Positions 9,328-18,299 of a DNA stretch of 64,000 nucleotides are shown piece after piece (position 1 is the stretch's first letter; each line of letters starts with the position of its first letter). Both the position numbers and the translations under genes were made by a program. The DNA is from an uncultured Acetatifactor sp. (lineage in GTDB: Bacteria; Bacillota; Clostridia; Lachnospirales; Lachnospiraceae), in contig CAJUAB010000014.1 in the NCBI GenBank assembly GCA_910583845.1, positions 1 through 64,000 of the forward strand, in the 5' to 3' direction. The notes under the pieces are model-generated. The model did no database searches and was not told the DNA's origin. It worked only from the letters and a program-made list of their open reading frames with translations.

Positions 9328-9359
9328 GTGGGAAATGTTTCACGTGAAACATTTCCCAC
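9328..9359. promoter_or_regulatory. parS: parS site 2 inside a 32-bp perfect palindrome
   Basis: Exact TGTTTCACGTGAAACA at 9336-9351. The symmetry extends a further 8 bp on each side (GTGGGAAA / TTTCCCAC), giving a perfect 32-bp palindrome. It ends 20 bp from the stop codon of the minus-strand response regulator, so it may also form the RNA hairpin at the end of that transcript. The following T content is weak for an intrinsic terminator. Confidence 0.95.
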
Positions 9360-9378
9360 AGTATATAAAAAGATAAAA

Positions 9379-10023
9379 CTAAAATAACTTAATCAAGTCA
9401 TTCTTAATTGCAAACACAGCCGCCTGGGTTCTGTCATTGACATCTATCTTTTTAAATATATTCGAAATATGATTTTTTACAGTTCTCTCGCTGATTTTCA
9501 ATTCATTAGCAATTTCCTTATTGAGCTTACCGTTAGCTACTTCTATAAGAACCTCCAACTCTCTCTTTGTCAGTTCATCAATCTTATCTTTATCCTTATC
9601 CCGGGAGATCATTCTGTTATTAAGAATTGGAATCAAACTGGGCTGAATATAGATCTCGTCCGACATCACCGCATGAATTGCTCTTTTTAACTCAGAAAAC
9701 TCGGACTCTTTCAATATATATCCATCGACTCCTATATCCATTGCCTTCAACAAATATTCGATTTCATTATGAACAGTCAAAATTAGAATTTTTACATCTA
9801 ATTTATTCTTCCGAATATCCTGTAAAACTTCTATTCCATTTTTAACAGGCATATTGATATCCAGAAGTAAGACCTGCGGTTTTACCTGATAGATCATCTC
9901 TATACACTGTTCACCGTTATTTGCTTCTCCAACAATCTCAATAGAGCTATCACATTCCAATAATTGTCTTATACCTTCCCTCATCAATATATGATCGTCA
10001 GCCAACATCACTTTTATACTCAT
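9379..10023 (-). CDS. NarL/LuxR-family response regulator
   Basis: 214 residues from MSIKVMLADDH; a longer upstream reading has no support. Receiver domain: acidic pair in LADDHILMREGIR, phospho-acceptor Asp in VLLLDINMPVKNG, then ILTVHN and the Lys of YILKES. The C-terminal LuxR-type HTH is at about 145-210 (LTKRELEVLIEVANGKLNKE, then ISERTVKNHISNIF). It is the likely partner of the DegS-like kinase encoded immediately upstream on the same strand. The target is unknown. Part of this gene has been copied in inverted orientation at 8171-8364. Confidence 0.92.
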   Translation of the reverse strand: MSIKVMLADDHILMREGIRQLLECDSSIEIVGEANNGEQCIEMIYQVKPQVLLLDINMPVKNGIEVLQDIRKNKLDVKILILTVHNEIEYLLKAMDIGVDGYILKESEFSELKRAIHAVMSDEIYIQPSLIPILNNRMISRDKDKDKIDELTKRELEVLIEVANGKLNKEIANELKISERTVKNHISNIFKKIDVNDRTQAAVFAIKNDLIKLF

Positions 10024-10149
10024 AAATATACCCCACGCCCCATATTTCCATATCACTTCCGCATTCATGCAATTATAAAACACATTTCTTTTTAAACAGA
10101 AATAAAATGATATAGACAAATCCGTTTCAGATGCCCTTTATTGTATATA

Positions 10150-10192
10150 TTGACCAGCCTCGTCACTCGCGGACACAGCTTAGCAATCGCCC
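10150..10192 (-). repeat. intercistronic repeat, family 2, copy 1
   Basis: On the minus strand, GATTGCTAAGC..GTGTCCGCGAGTGACGAGG lies between the kinase stop and the response-regulator start. It closely resembles the segments before rsmG and before the ABC permease at 51729. Confidence 0.5.
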
Positions 10193-10201
10193 ACTTCTAT
10201 A

Positions 10202-10900
10202 TCATTGAAGGGGAATCATTATAGAAATTTCAGTACCCTTATCAATTTCAGAAGTAATCTGAATTTCTCCACCCAGGATCATAACTCTCTCTCTCACCAC
10301 AGAAAGTCCAAAGTGTTTCTGTCCATCCTCTTCACTTTTATTATCTACAAATCCTTTTCCATTATCGGATATCTCAATATGGCATATATGGTTTTCAGAA
10401 TAACACTTAAAATATATCTCATCTCCGCTGGAATGCTTTATTGCGTTAGAAATACATTCCTGAATAATTCTGTATATGTTTGCCTTTACTACGCAGTAAC
10501 TGGTATCAATACTTCCAATATCAGTATGAATAGAAAACGAATGATCTTTATTAACACACTGGATGTATCTCTGAATCGTTTCCTCTATTCCTAAATCATC
10601 AAAAGACATTGGCCTTAGGTCAAAAATTGTATTACGGATCTCTTCAATTACCACTTTAATATTTTGTTTAACCTCTGCCAATTCCAGCTTGGATTTTACA
10701 ATATCCGTATCCATATATATGCCGGCCAAATCAACCTGATGAATGACATGGGCCAACGTCTGCAAAGATGTATCATGTAACTCCATTGCAATGCGTTGGC
10801 GTTCTTCCTCCTGTATACTGAGTATACTAAGACCATCTATATATGTTTTATTATTATTATATATTTTATCACTTTGTATTAATTTATCTGTCTTTTTCAT
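10202..10900 (-). CDS. DegS/NarX-type histidine kinase, soluble
   Basis: About 232 residues, with no membrane helix or recognisable sensor domain. It has HisKA_3 dimerisation and phosphoacceptor (EEERQRIAMELHDTSLQTLA, His in the ELHD motif), then a HATPase domain with NAIKHS (N box), DNGKGF (G1) and HFGLSVVRERV (G2). The start could be ATG 10912 or 10900. It autophosphorylates and passes phosphate to the adjacent NarL-type regulator. Absence of an input domain means it senses a cytoplasmic signal or is a reduced DegS-like kinase. Confidence 0.88.
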   Translation of the reverse strand: MKKTDKLIQSDKIYNNNKTYIDGLSILSIQEEERQRIAMELHDTSLQTLAHVIHQVDLAGIYMDTDIVKSKLELAEVKQNIKVVIEEIRNTIFDLRPMSFDDLGIEETIQRYIQCVNKDHSFSIHTDIGSIDTSYCVVKANIYRIIQECISNAIKHSSGDEIYFKCYSENHICHIEISDNGKGFVDNKSEEDGQKHFGLSVVRERVMILGGEIQITSEIDKGTEISIMIPLQ

Positions 10901-10988
10901 TACCTGCACCATTCAAAATTTCGTATATTTATATCTATCATATCTTATTTTCCAAACAAAGAAAAGACTTTTAAAATAAATTTATAGA

Positions 10989-11714
10989 TTATTTTAGAGG
11001 ATCTTTTGTCGGAGTACCCGCTTTACGCGGAAATTGATCTGATGTGGGATTCTTCTTGACGATGCAGATCAGACTTCTGAAAATATCACTGTCAGGTAAG
11101 ACAAATTCCTCGTGTCTGTCGATTGATCCCCCAAGCAGGAAAATGGCTTTCTTGGAATCTTCCAATTCTTCATGAACTTTATCAGACTTATAGGAAACAA
11201 AATGACCGCCTACCCTTACAAAAGGCAGACAATATTCTGACAAAGTGGCCAAATGAGCCACTGCCCGGGATACACATAGATCAAAACGCTCTCTGTATTT
11301 TTCAGATCTGGCGTAATCCTCTGCCCTCCCATGCAAAGTATATACACCTTTTAATTGTAATTCATCAATCACCGCATTCAGAAACCGGATTCTTTTATTC
11401 AGACTGTCAAGCAAAGTCATCTCCATCCAGGGAAAGGCAATCTTCAGAGCCAGACCTGGAAAACCGGCGCCAGTACCCACATCAATCACATTACATTTAC
11501 CGGAAACATCAAATATCCTGACCAGAGAGAGACTGTCGATAAAATGCTTCTTCAATACTTCTTCATAATCTGTGATACCGGTAAGATTCATAAATCCGTT
11601 CCACTCTGCCAGCATCTCATAATATCGGATAAATTGTCCTATTTGCTCATTTGTCAGCTGCAAATCCAATAAATTCAGATCCTTTTGAAACTGTTCTGTA
11701 TCATATGCATCCAT
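10989..11714 (-). CDS. rsmG: 16S rRNA (guanine527-N7)-methyltransferase RsmG
   Basis: 241 residues from MDAYDTEQFQ, chosen for the AAGGAATGAG upstream. It has the GidB/RsmG fold with SAM motif I VIDVGTGAGFPGLALKIA, conserved LTGITDYEEVLKKHFIDSL before it, and SRAVAHL after it. It methylates G527 of 16S rRNA, and loss gives low-level streptomycin resistance. It follows mnmG, as is usual. The C terminus is slightly extended (GTPTKDPLK). Confidence 0.95.
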   Translation of the reverse strand: MDAYDTEQFQKDLNLLDLQLTNEQIGQFIRYYEMLAEWNGFMNLTGITDYEEVLKKHFIDSLSLVRIFDVSGKCNVIDVGTGAGFPGLALKIAFPWMEMTLLDSLNKRIRFLNAVIDELQLKGVYTLHGRAEDYARSEKYRERFDLCVSRAVAHLATLSEYCLPFVRVGGHFVSYKSDKVHEELEDSKKAIFLLGGSIDRHEEFVLPDSDIFRSLICIVKKNPTSDQFPRKAGTPTKDPLK

Positions 11715-11759
11715 AAAGGTCTCATTCCTTTCAATTCCTATTTTATCAGGTGATTGCAA

Positions 11760-11817
11760 AACTGGCTTTCCGGAAACAGAACCTCATCACTTGCGGACAG
11801 GGTTTCGCAATCGGCTA
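11760..11817 (-). repeat. intercistronic repeat, family 2, copy 2
   Basis: On the minus strand, GATTGCGAAACCCTGTCCGC followed by AAGTGATGAGG sits between the mnmG stop and the rsmG start, about 45 nt before the latter. It shares its core with copies at 10150 and 51655. Confidence 0.5.
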
Positions 11818-11823
11818 CCTATT

Positions 11824-13731
11824 TTATCCCTGTTTTTCACTTCGGCTTCTGTGCTCCAGATAAATCAACAAAACCGAAATATCTGCCGGTGACACTCCGG
11901 ATATACGGGAAGCCTGACCCAGGGAAAGAGGACGGAATTCCTTCAACTTCTGTCTTGCCTCCAGCCGCAGAGAAGAAACAGCATCATAATCCATATCCAG
12001 AGGAATTTTTTTGCCCTCCATTTTTTTATACTGTTCCACCTGTCTGAGCTGCCGGGAAATATAACCTTCATATTTGATTTCTATTTCCACCTGCTTTGTC
12101 ACATCCTCCGGCAAGGATTTCCTGGCCGGATCAATCTCCGCAAGCATTTCGTAAGAAAGCTCTGGCCTGCACAACAATTCCGCCAGAGAAGCCGCCGTTT
12201 TCAATTCACTGCTTCCATGACTCTGTAAGAAATCCCGGATCTTCTGATTTGCTCCCACCATACTGGATTTGAGTCGGGAAATTTCCTGAAAAATGGATTC
12301 TTCCTTGATCAGCAGCCGTCCATACTCCTCCTCCGAAATCAATCCGACCTCATAACCCTTTTTTCTGAGCCGAAGATCCGCATTATCCTGACGGAGAAGC
12401 AATCTGTACTCCGCGCGGGAGGTCATCATACGATAGGGTTCCCTGTTATCTTTTGTCACCAGATCATCAATCAACACACCGATATAACTTTCAGAGCGAT
12501 CGAGAAGCAATGGTTCTCTTCCTGACAAAGACATGGCAGCATTGATTCCGGCAATCAGCCCCTGAGCCGCCGCCTCCTCATATCCGCTGCTCCCGTTAAA
12601 CTGCCCTCCGCTGAACAATCCCTTCACTTCCTTAAACTCCAGAGAAGGATATAGCTGTCTGGCATTGATACAATCATATTCAATAGCATATGCGTTTCTG
12701 ACAATTTTACAGTTTTCCAATCCCGGGACAGTCCTGTACATAGCCAGCTGCACGTCTTCCGGCAAGGAGGACGACATTCCCCCCACATACATTTCATTTG
12801 TATGTAATCCCTCCGGCTCAATAAAAACCTGATGCCTCTCCTTATCCGCAAATTTTACCACCTTATCCTCAATGGACGGACAGTATCTGGGGCCGGTACC
12901 TTCAATGATTCCCGCGTAAATCGGAGACCGGTCCAAATTACCTCGGATAATCTCATGAGTCTTTTCATTGGTATAAGTAAGCCAGCAGGAAACCTGCGGC
13001 TTTTGTACCGATTCAGGATCTGTGGAAAAGGAAAAAGGAACAATCCGCTCATCTCCAAACTGCTCCTCCATCCTGGAGTAATCAATACTCCTTCCGTCCA
13101 TCCTTGCAGGAGTACCTGTCTTGAACCGATGCATTTCAATTCCCATCTCCCTCAGGGAATCTGTCAGATGATTGGCCGCCTGTAAACCGTTGGGACCCGT
13201 ATAGGTAATGGATTCCCCGCAGAGACATCTGGCCTTCAGATAAGTACCTGTGCATAATATAACAGCGCCGCACTTGTAGACAGCGCCCGTAAAAGTCTTT
13301 ACACCTGTAACCCTCTTTTTTCCATCCTCCCATATCCATAAAAGCTCACAGATTTCCGCCTGTTTGATCGTCAGATGCTCCTGACCTTCCAGAACTTTTC
13401 GCATCTCCCGGGTATAATCCGCCTTATCCGCCTGGGCGCGAAGAGAATGAACCGCGGGTCCCTTGGAAACGTTCAACATTTTGGACTGTATAAACGTCTT
13501 ATCAATATTTTTTCCCATCTCGCCGCCCAGAGCATCCACTTCCCGCACCAGATGTCCCTTGGAAGAGCCTCCTATATTCGGATTGCAGGGCATTAACGCA
13601 ATACTGTCCACGCTGACAGTAAAAACCACCGTCTCAAATCCCAGTCTGGCGCAGGCGAGAGCTGCTTCACAGCCAGCATGTCCCGCACCCACCACACACA
13701 CATCCACCTGCTCTTCTATACCAGTCATCAT
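11824..13731 (-). CDS. mnmG: tRNA uridine-34 5-carboxymethylaminomethyl modification enzyme MnmG
   Basis: About 635 residues. It has the FAD-binding Rossmann motif VVGAGHAGCEAA at the N terminus, PCNPNIGGSSKGH, the FKTGTPARMDGRSIDY segment, and GLFSGGQFNGSSGYEEAAAQ. It works with MnmE to install cmnm5 at the wobble uridine of tRNAs. The start is one of two adjacent ATGs (13731/13728) after AAAGG; the upstream MSLKKGL reading is less likely. It lies between mnmE and rsmG in the classical order. Confidence 0.96.
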   Translation of the reverse strand: MMTGIEEQVDVCVVGAGHAGCEAALACARLGFETVVFTVSVDSIALMPCNPNIGGSSKGHLVREVDALGGEMGKNIDKTFIQSKMLNVSKGPAVHSLRAQADKADYTREMRKVLEGQEHLTIKQAEICELLWIWEDGKKRVTGVKTFTGAVYKCGAVILCTGTYLKARCLCGESITYTGPNGLQAANHLTDSLREMGIEMHRFKTGTPARMDGRSIDYSRMEEQFGDERIVPFSFSTDPESVQKPQVSCWLTYTNEKTHEIIRGNLDRSPIYAGIIEGTGPRYCPSIEDKVVKFADKERHQVFIEPEGLHTNEMYVGGMSSSLPEDVQLAMYRTVPGLENCKIVRNAYAIEYDCINARQLYPSLEFKEVKGLFSGGQFNGSSGYEEAAAQGLIAGINAAMSLSGREPLLLDRSESYIGVLIDDLVTKDNREPYRMMTSRAEYRLLLRQDNADLRLRKKGYEVGLISEEEYGRLLIKEESIFQEISRLKSSMVGANQKIRDFLQSHGSSELKTAASLAELLCRPELSYEMLAEIDPARKSLPEDVTKQVEIEIKYEGYISRQLRQVEQYKKMEGKKIPLDMDYDAVSSLRLEARQKLKEFRPLSLGQASRISGVSPADISVLLIYLEHRSRSEKQG

Positions 13732-13884
13732 AATCAAACCTTTCTTTAATGACATATACTTATCTTAACTATTTCATTTTTGCAGACAAACATTTATAGT
13801 CAGAAAAATCTACTGCGGCCCATCTGAACCATAAAAGACGTCCTGAAAATAAAATAGCGGATCAAATGAAACACGAATCATGTA

Positions 13885-15294
13885 TTATTTGCCCATACAG
13901 AATTTTGAAAAAATCTCTTCCACAAGGTCGTCCCCAACCTGTTCTCCGACTATCATGCCCAGAGAAGTATAAGCTGCCATCAAATCGATGGAAAAAAAAT
14001 CTTCCGGCATTTGCGCTTCAATACTCTGCCTCACCAACACAAGGCTTCGACAGGCATTTTCCAAGGCTTCTTTATGTCTCATATTGGTGATTACAATCTC
14101 CCTGTTTTCTTTTATACCCCCGCTGAAAAAGAGCTCTTCCATCTGTTCCTGCAGCTGGTCCATTCCAGTTCCTTCACTGGCGGATATTCTCACAATCCTG
14201 AGATCTTCCTTGCCCGGGAAAAGCGCTTTGATCTGTTCATCCGTTACAATTGCGGGCAAATCTGTTTTATTGACAACCACAATGACGTGCTTCTTCTCAA
14301 TCAGGGAAATGATCTCTCTCTCCCTCTGATCCGGTATTTCACTGCCATCTACCACAAAGAGGATCAGATCCGCCTTATCCGCGTATTGTCTGGCTTTATC
14401 CACACCAATCTGCTCTACAATATCCTCCGCGTCACGTATCCCCGCCGTGTCAACCATATGCAGTGTCATTCCCTTAAAACGCACCGTCTCCTGTAAAATA
14501 TCCCTTGTCGTTCCCGGCATCTGTGTCACGATTGCCCGCTCTTCCCCCAGAAAAGCATTCAACAGAGAGGACTTTCCCGCATTGGGTCTTCCCAGAATCA
14601 CGGTCCTGATCCCTTCCCTGATCAACCGGCCATCCTCCGCCGAAGCAATCAATTTTTCTATCTGATCTATAAAATAATTACACCTGTCATACAACTTTCT
14701 CCCATAACCGTCCAGACTGATATGCTCAGGATCATCCAAAGCAGATTCGATAAAAGCAATTTCATACAGAATATCTTCCCTGAGATTTCTGATCACGGCG
14801 GCCAGTTTTCCCGTAAGCTGCTCCATAGAAGATAACAAGGACATATCACTCTGGGAATGTATCACATCCATCACGGCCTCCGCCTGAGACAGATCCAGTC
14901 TTCCATTTAGAAAAGCCCTTTTTGTAAATTCCCCTGGCTGCGCCAGTCTGGCTCCTGACCTGATGACCAGCTGTAGTACCTTCTGTAAAAGCAACACGCC
15001 TCCGTGGCAGTTAATCTCCACCGTATCTTCCATGGTATAACTATGAGGGGCTCTCATCAACACTACCATCACTTCATCCAGGATATTCTCTTGCCAGTTC
15101 TTCTCTGAATCAGGAACGACAATATATCCATGAGAAACAGTATGGCTGCTCTTCTGTGCCAGATTCCTCCGGCCGGATTTATTATAAAAAATGGAATCCA
15201 CCACCGATACGGCCTCCGGACCGGACACTCTGATAATCCCAATCCCCGCGTTGGATAAAGCTGTAGCTATAGCCGCGATTGTTTCCGTATGCAT
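13885..15294 (-). CDS. mnmE: tRNA modification GTPase MnmE
   Basis: 469 residues from MHTETIAAIATALS, with GGAG six nt upstream. The N-terminal folate-binding domain is followed by a helical domain that embeds a G domain: P-loop GRPNAGKSSLLN, G3 DTAGIRD, G4 NKTD. It ends with the conserved Cys in FCMGK (family C-x-GK). It forms the MnmEG complex for wobble-uridine modification, and its partner mnmG is the next gene downstream. The gap to mnmG (about 150 bp) shows no gene. Confidence 0.96.
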   Translation of the reverse strand: MHTETIAAIATALSNAGIGIIRVSGPEAVSVVDSIFYNKSGRRNLAQKSSHTVSHGYIVVPDSEKNWQENILDEVMVVLMRAPHSYTMEDTVEINCHGGVLLLQKVLQLVIRSGARLAQPGEFTKRAFLNGRLDLSQAEAVMDVIHSQSDMSLLSSMEQLTGKLAAVIRNLREDILYEIAFIESALDDPEHISLDGYGRKLYDRCNYFIDQIEKLIASAEDGRLIREGIRTVILGRPNAGKSSLLNAFLGEERAIVTQMPGTTRDILQETVRFKGMTLHMVDTAGIRDAEDIVEQIGVDKARQYADKADLILFVVDGSEIPDQREREIISLIEKKHVIVVVNKTDLPAIVTDEQIKALFPGKEDLRIVRISASEGTGMDQLQEQMEELFFSGGIKENREIVITNMRHKEALENACRSLVLVRQSIEAQMPEDFFSIDLMAAYTSLGMIVGEQVGDDLVEEIFSKFCMGK

Positions 15295-15396
15295 AATCAT
15301 CTCCACATTCCTGGCCAAAAATCTTCACCCTGCAAAGATCTGTCGCCTTAAAAAGAACTCCACGACCTCCAAAAAATCCAGTGTCATGAATGAAAA

Positions 15397-15421
15397 GAAT
15401 AGGGGCCGAAAGCCCCTATTC
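15397..15421 (-). terminator. intrinsic terminator after jag
   Basis: A 10-bp stem GAATAGGGGC/GCCCCTATTC with a 5-nt loop, followed on the minus strand by TTTTC. It lies 8 bp after the jag stop, separating the rpmH-to-jag transcript from mnmE. Confidence 0.7.
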
Positions 15422-15428
15422 CAAACTC

Positions 15429-16058
15429 TTACGAATTACGCCTTAAAGTAACCACGACTCTCCTGAAAGGTTCGTCACCCTCACTGTGGGTTGTAACATA
15501 CTTGTCATTCTGCAAAGCGGAATGAATAATCCGCCTCTCATAGGGATTCATGGGTTCCAATGACACCGGTCTCTTGTTTCTCTTTACCTTATAGGCAATA
15601 TTCCTGGCAAGATTCTCCAAAGTCTCTTTTCTTCTCGCCCTGTAATTCTCCGTATCCACTTTTATACGGATAAAGTCTTCCACATTCTTATTGACCACCA
15701 GAGAAACCAGATATTGCAGGGAATCCAGAGTCTGCCCTCTCTTGCCGATCAAAACGCCCATGTCATCACCGTGCAATTCAATATCCATGGACTTTTCTTC
15801 CTCATTGTACTGTACATCCACCGTCACAATCATATTCATGGCGGCAAACACATCCCTCAGAAAGTTTCTGGCATCCTCCTCCACAGAGCACTTTACCCGG
15901 GCTTTGATCACAGCAGGCTTTGCGCCAATTCCCAAAAATCCGGCAGAACCCTCCTCTATCACCTCATGTTCCAGTCTGTCACTGGCAACGCCAAACTTCT
16001 GACAAGCCTCGATAATCGCTTCATTCACTGTCTTTGCCGATATTTCGATATAGTCCAT
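15429..16058 (-). CDS. jag: RNA-binding protein Jag / KhpB
   Basis: 209 residues with the three usual domains: Jag-N (residues 1-50, MDYIEISAKTVNEAI...GFLGIGAKPAVI), a KH domain (VLIGKRGQTLDSLQYLVSL, about 100-118) and a C-terminal R3H domain (NPYERRIIHSAL..THSEGDEPFRRVVV). It binds RNA, partners with KhpA and affects cell elongation and division in Gram-positive bacteria. It follows yidC directly. Confidence 0.95.
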   Translation of the reverse strand: MDYIEISAKTVNEAIIEACQKFGVASDRLEHEVIEEGSAGFLGIGAKPAVIKARVKCSVEEDARNFLRDVFAAMNMIVTVDVQYNEEEKSMDIELHGDDMGVLIGKRGQTLDSLQYLVSLVVNKNVEDFIRIKVDTENYRARRKETLENLARNIAYKVKRNKRPVSLEPMNPYERRIIHSALQNDKYVTTHSEGDEPFRRVVVTLRRNS

Positions 16059-16076
16059 TTCTTTATCCCCCCGCTT

Positions 16077-17402
16077 CTATTTGTTGTTTCTCTCGTTAAA
16101 TTCCTTTACCATATTTGCCTTGGCGGAAATGCTGCCGGGCTTGGACTTACTGCTGTACTCCACATTGGGTATCTTCTGATCAGGACCGCTTTTCCGGGAC
16201 GAATCGCTCTCATGGCCCGCGCCGGTATTCATCCCTGCCTTGCTGACTATATTTTTTGTATTCATATTGGCGTAGGCATTCATCATCTCCTGACGCTTCT
16301 GCATCTTTTCCATCTTCTTGGCGCTCTTAACGGAATTTTGCTTTACGATATCCTCAAAACTCATCTTGTCCAGACGCTTATTGATAATAATCATCAGAAT
16401 CGTTCTCACCACGGCGCTGGCAATCCAGTATAAACCCAGACCGGAAGGCAGCGTAAAGCAGAACCATGCGGAGAATATGGGCATAATCATATTCATCATC
16501 TTCATGGAAGAAGCCATACCGTTGTCGGAACCCCTGTTCTCCGGCTGAGGCATCAGCTTGATACTGATCAGCTGCGTAACGGCGGACAAAACGGGAATCA
16601 GAACCGCCCCGATCAGTAATCCCCACGCGCCTGCCTGATAGGCACCGGAAATGATATGCTGCGGTGAATTGGCAATATTGAGACCGACAAAATTATTATA
16701 AGTATCCAAAAGACCTCTGGTACTCTCATTACTCAGTATCAGATTTCCATTATAAGTCAGTTCGGCCAGATTGTAATGTTCCGAAACCATAGCCATGTCG
16801 CTGCTGGACAACTTATTGAGCACGTCAATCAGACTGTTGATACTCTTCTCCCCTGTGTCCAGGATATTTCTTCCGTACATGGACATTGTGCTCTTTATGG
16901 TGCTGACCTCTGAAATTTTCAGAAACTCCGCGCCGTCCACACTCATGATCCGGTCAGCCAGCACCCGGAAAGTGTTGCCGATCTTGCTCACATAAGCGGG
17001 TATAGCATAGATAACACGGTACAGAGCCAACAGAATAGGCATCTGTATCAACAGCTGCACACAGCTGCCTGAGGCGGATACTCCGTATTTCGCGTAAATG
17101 GCCTGAATCTCCTGATTCTGTGCCATCATGGATTCATTATCCTTTTTGTTCTTATATTTCTCCTGAACCGCCTGGATCTCGGGCTGCATCTTATTGGAAA
17201 GTTTGGAGAACTTCTGCTGTTTGACTGTCAAAGGCAGCATCAGCAGGTTCACTACCACTGTGAACAGGATAATCGCCAATCCGATATTCGGAATGCCTAT
17301 AAAATCAATCACAGTAAAGATACCTTCCATAATGACACCGAGCAGTCTGGCCACCCAGCCAATAATGAAGGTATCGTCCTTAGTCAATATAATTACATTC
17401 AT
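16077..17402 (-). CDS. yidC: membrane protein insertase YidC/Oxa1
   Basis: 441 residues from MNVIILTKDD, preceded by GGGAAGAGGGTAAA. It has the Oxa1 core: a first helix around GIFTVIDFIGIPNIGLAI, a cytoplasmic hairpin (LPLTVKQQKFSKLSNKMQPE), and later helices MPILLALYRVIYAIPAY, AWGLLIGAVLIPVLSAVTQL and FTLPSGLGLYWIASAVVRT. An extracytoplasmic insert between helices makes it longer than the B. subtilis form. The charged C-terminal tail is basic. It inserts membrane proteins and works with SecYEG. Confidence 0.95.
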   Translation of the reverse strand: MNVIILTKDDTFIIGWVARLLGVIMEGIFTVIDFIGIPNIGLAIILFTVVVNLLMLPLTVKQQKFSKLSNKMQPEIQAVQEKYKNKKDNESMMAQNQEIQAIYAKYGVSASGSCVQLLIQMPILLALYRVIYAIPAYVSKIGNTFRVLADRIMSVDGAEFLKISEVSTIKSTMSMYGRNILDTGEKSINSLIDVLNKLSSSDMAMVSEHYNLAELTYNGNLILSNESTRGLLDTYNNFVGLNIANSPQHIISGAYQAGAWGLLIGAVLIPVLSAVTQLISIKLMPQPENRGSDNGMASSMKMMNMIMPIFSAWFCFTLPSGLGLYWIASAVVRTILMIIINKRLDKMSFEDIVKQNSVKSAKKMEKMQKRQEMMNAYANMNTKNIVSKAGMNTGAGHESDSSRKSGPDQKIPNVEYSSKSKPGSISAKANMVKEFNERNNK

Positions 17403-17450
17403 TTTACCCTCTTCCCGCACAGTATGAGCATTCCCATACCATCGCACCAA
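17403..17450 (-). promoter_or_regulatory. leader hairpin before yidC (family 1, diverged)
   Basis: On the minus strand, GTATG..CATAC is followed by TGTGCGGGAAGAGGGTAAA and the ATG. The GCGGGAAGAGG-TAAA tail matches the leaders of dnaA and gyrA, but the stem here is shorter. Confidence 0.45.
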
Positions 17451-17659
17451 TCGGTATCCGGATGTGAAACATCCTGATATACTTCTGACCGCGTACCGCA
17501 GACCAGATCCGCAGTATTACCGCAATCCATATTACAGATCTAATACATCATTTTCCATGACACTTACCCTTACCGAAGTGTGTTCAAAATGTTCTGCCCC
17601 GGATCGTCAGATCAGGAAGCTGAAACGTTCAAACAAACAGATCCGGACAGCCGAATCTG

Positions 17660-17872
17660 TCAGGGCACAGGATCATACCCTCCCTTGGAAAAGGGATTGC
17701 ACCGCAGTATTCTCCATGCCGCCAGAAGAGTCCCCTTAAAAGCGCCATACTTCTGAACAGCCTCCAGTCCGTATTGAGAACAGGTAGGAATATAGGGACA
17801 TCTCGTGCGCTTCATCGGAGATATATATTTTTGGTAAAACCGTATCATGGCAATCACAATCTTTTTCATCAT
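17660..17872 (-). CDS. yidD: membrane protein insertion efficiency factor YidD
   Basis: 70 residues, typical for YidD. The signature ISPMKRTRCPYIPTCSQYGL is at about 16-35, followed by GLLAAWRILRCNPFSKGGYDPVP-like conserved sequence. It assists YidC-dependent insertion at the inner face of the membrane. It lies 9 bp after rnpA. About 250 bp without a gene separates it from yidC. Confidence 0.95.
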   Translation of the reverse strand: MMKKIVIAMIRFYQKYISPMKRTRCPYIPTCSQYGLEAVQKYGAFKGTLLAAWRILRCNPFSKGGYDPVP

Positions 17873-17881
17873 ATTCTTTCA

Positions 17882-18232
17882 TCAAATATAGAAATATACC
17901 TTGATCAGTTTATGAAGTTTCGCAAGGTGCAGTAAAGCACTCTCCACTTCATAGTAGCCCGCGCTGGCTGCCAAAGGTCTCGCGACGATTACCATATCCA
18001 AACCACTATTGAATATGTTTTCATGTAACCGGTAACTCTCTCTCACCAGCCTTGTAACACGATGCCTTACAACGCTGTTTCCCACTTTTTTACTGACGCT
18101 GATTCCAATCCGGTTCCTATCCGTGCCATTTTCCTTAACATACATGATCAGATATTTATTCGCATAGGACTTTCCGCTCTTATAGACTGATTGGAATTGC
18201 GCGTTCTTTTTCAGTGACTCTGAAAATCTCAT
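17882..18232 (-). CDS. rnpA: ribonuclease P protein component
   Basis: 116 residues. It has the RNR signature region RNRIGISVSKKVGNSVVRHR, followed by VTRLVRESYR. This basic protein subunit binds RNase P RNA for 5' maturation of tRNAs. It sits downstream of rpmH as in nearly all bacteria. Confidence 0.96.
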   Translation of the reverse strand: MRFSESLKKNAQFQSVYKSGKSYANKYLIMYVKENGTDRNRIGISVSKKVGNSVVRHRVTRLVRESYRLHENIFNSGLDMVIVARPLAASAGYYEVESALLHLAKLHKLIKVYFYI

Positions 18233-18274
18233 AATACCCCTGCTCCTGCAGATCCCGTTCCCTGTTTTTCAGAG

Positions 18275-18299
18275 AAAAAAAGGCCACATTGCTGTGACC
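18275..18299 (-). terminator. terminator/attenuator between rpmH and rnpA
   Basis: On the minus strand a 7-bp stem GGTCACA/TGTGGCC with a 4-nt loop is followed by TTTTTTT. It starts at the rpmH stop codon and would lower rnpA expression relative to rpmH. Confidence 0.7.

Larger units (their letters stand above)
6352..9378. other. 3-kb AT-rich, gene-poor tract containing parS
   Basis: No convincing intact gene is seen between parA and the response regulator. Short open frames here have no good ribosome site and overlap palindromes or repeats. The tract holds a parS-like site, a long inverted repeat, two related MITE-like elements (one with a nested insertion), an inverted fragment of the response-regulator gene and two perfect parS sites. 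Base composition is much more AT-rich than the flanks. Confidence 0.7.

Noticed and set aside
6352..9378. CRISPR array or phage-type repeats
   Set aside because: Repeats here are inverted or dispersed pairs, not regular direct repeats with unique spacers. No cas genes occur in the window.
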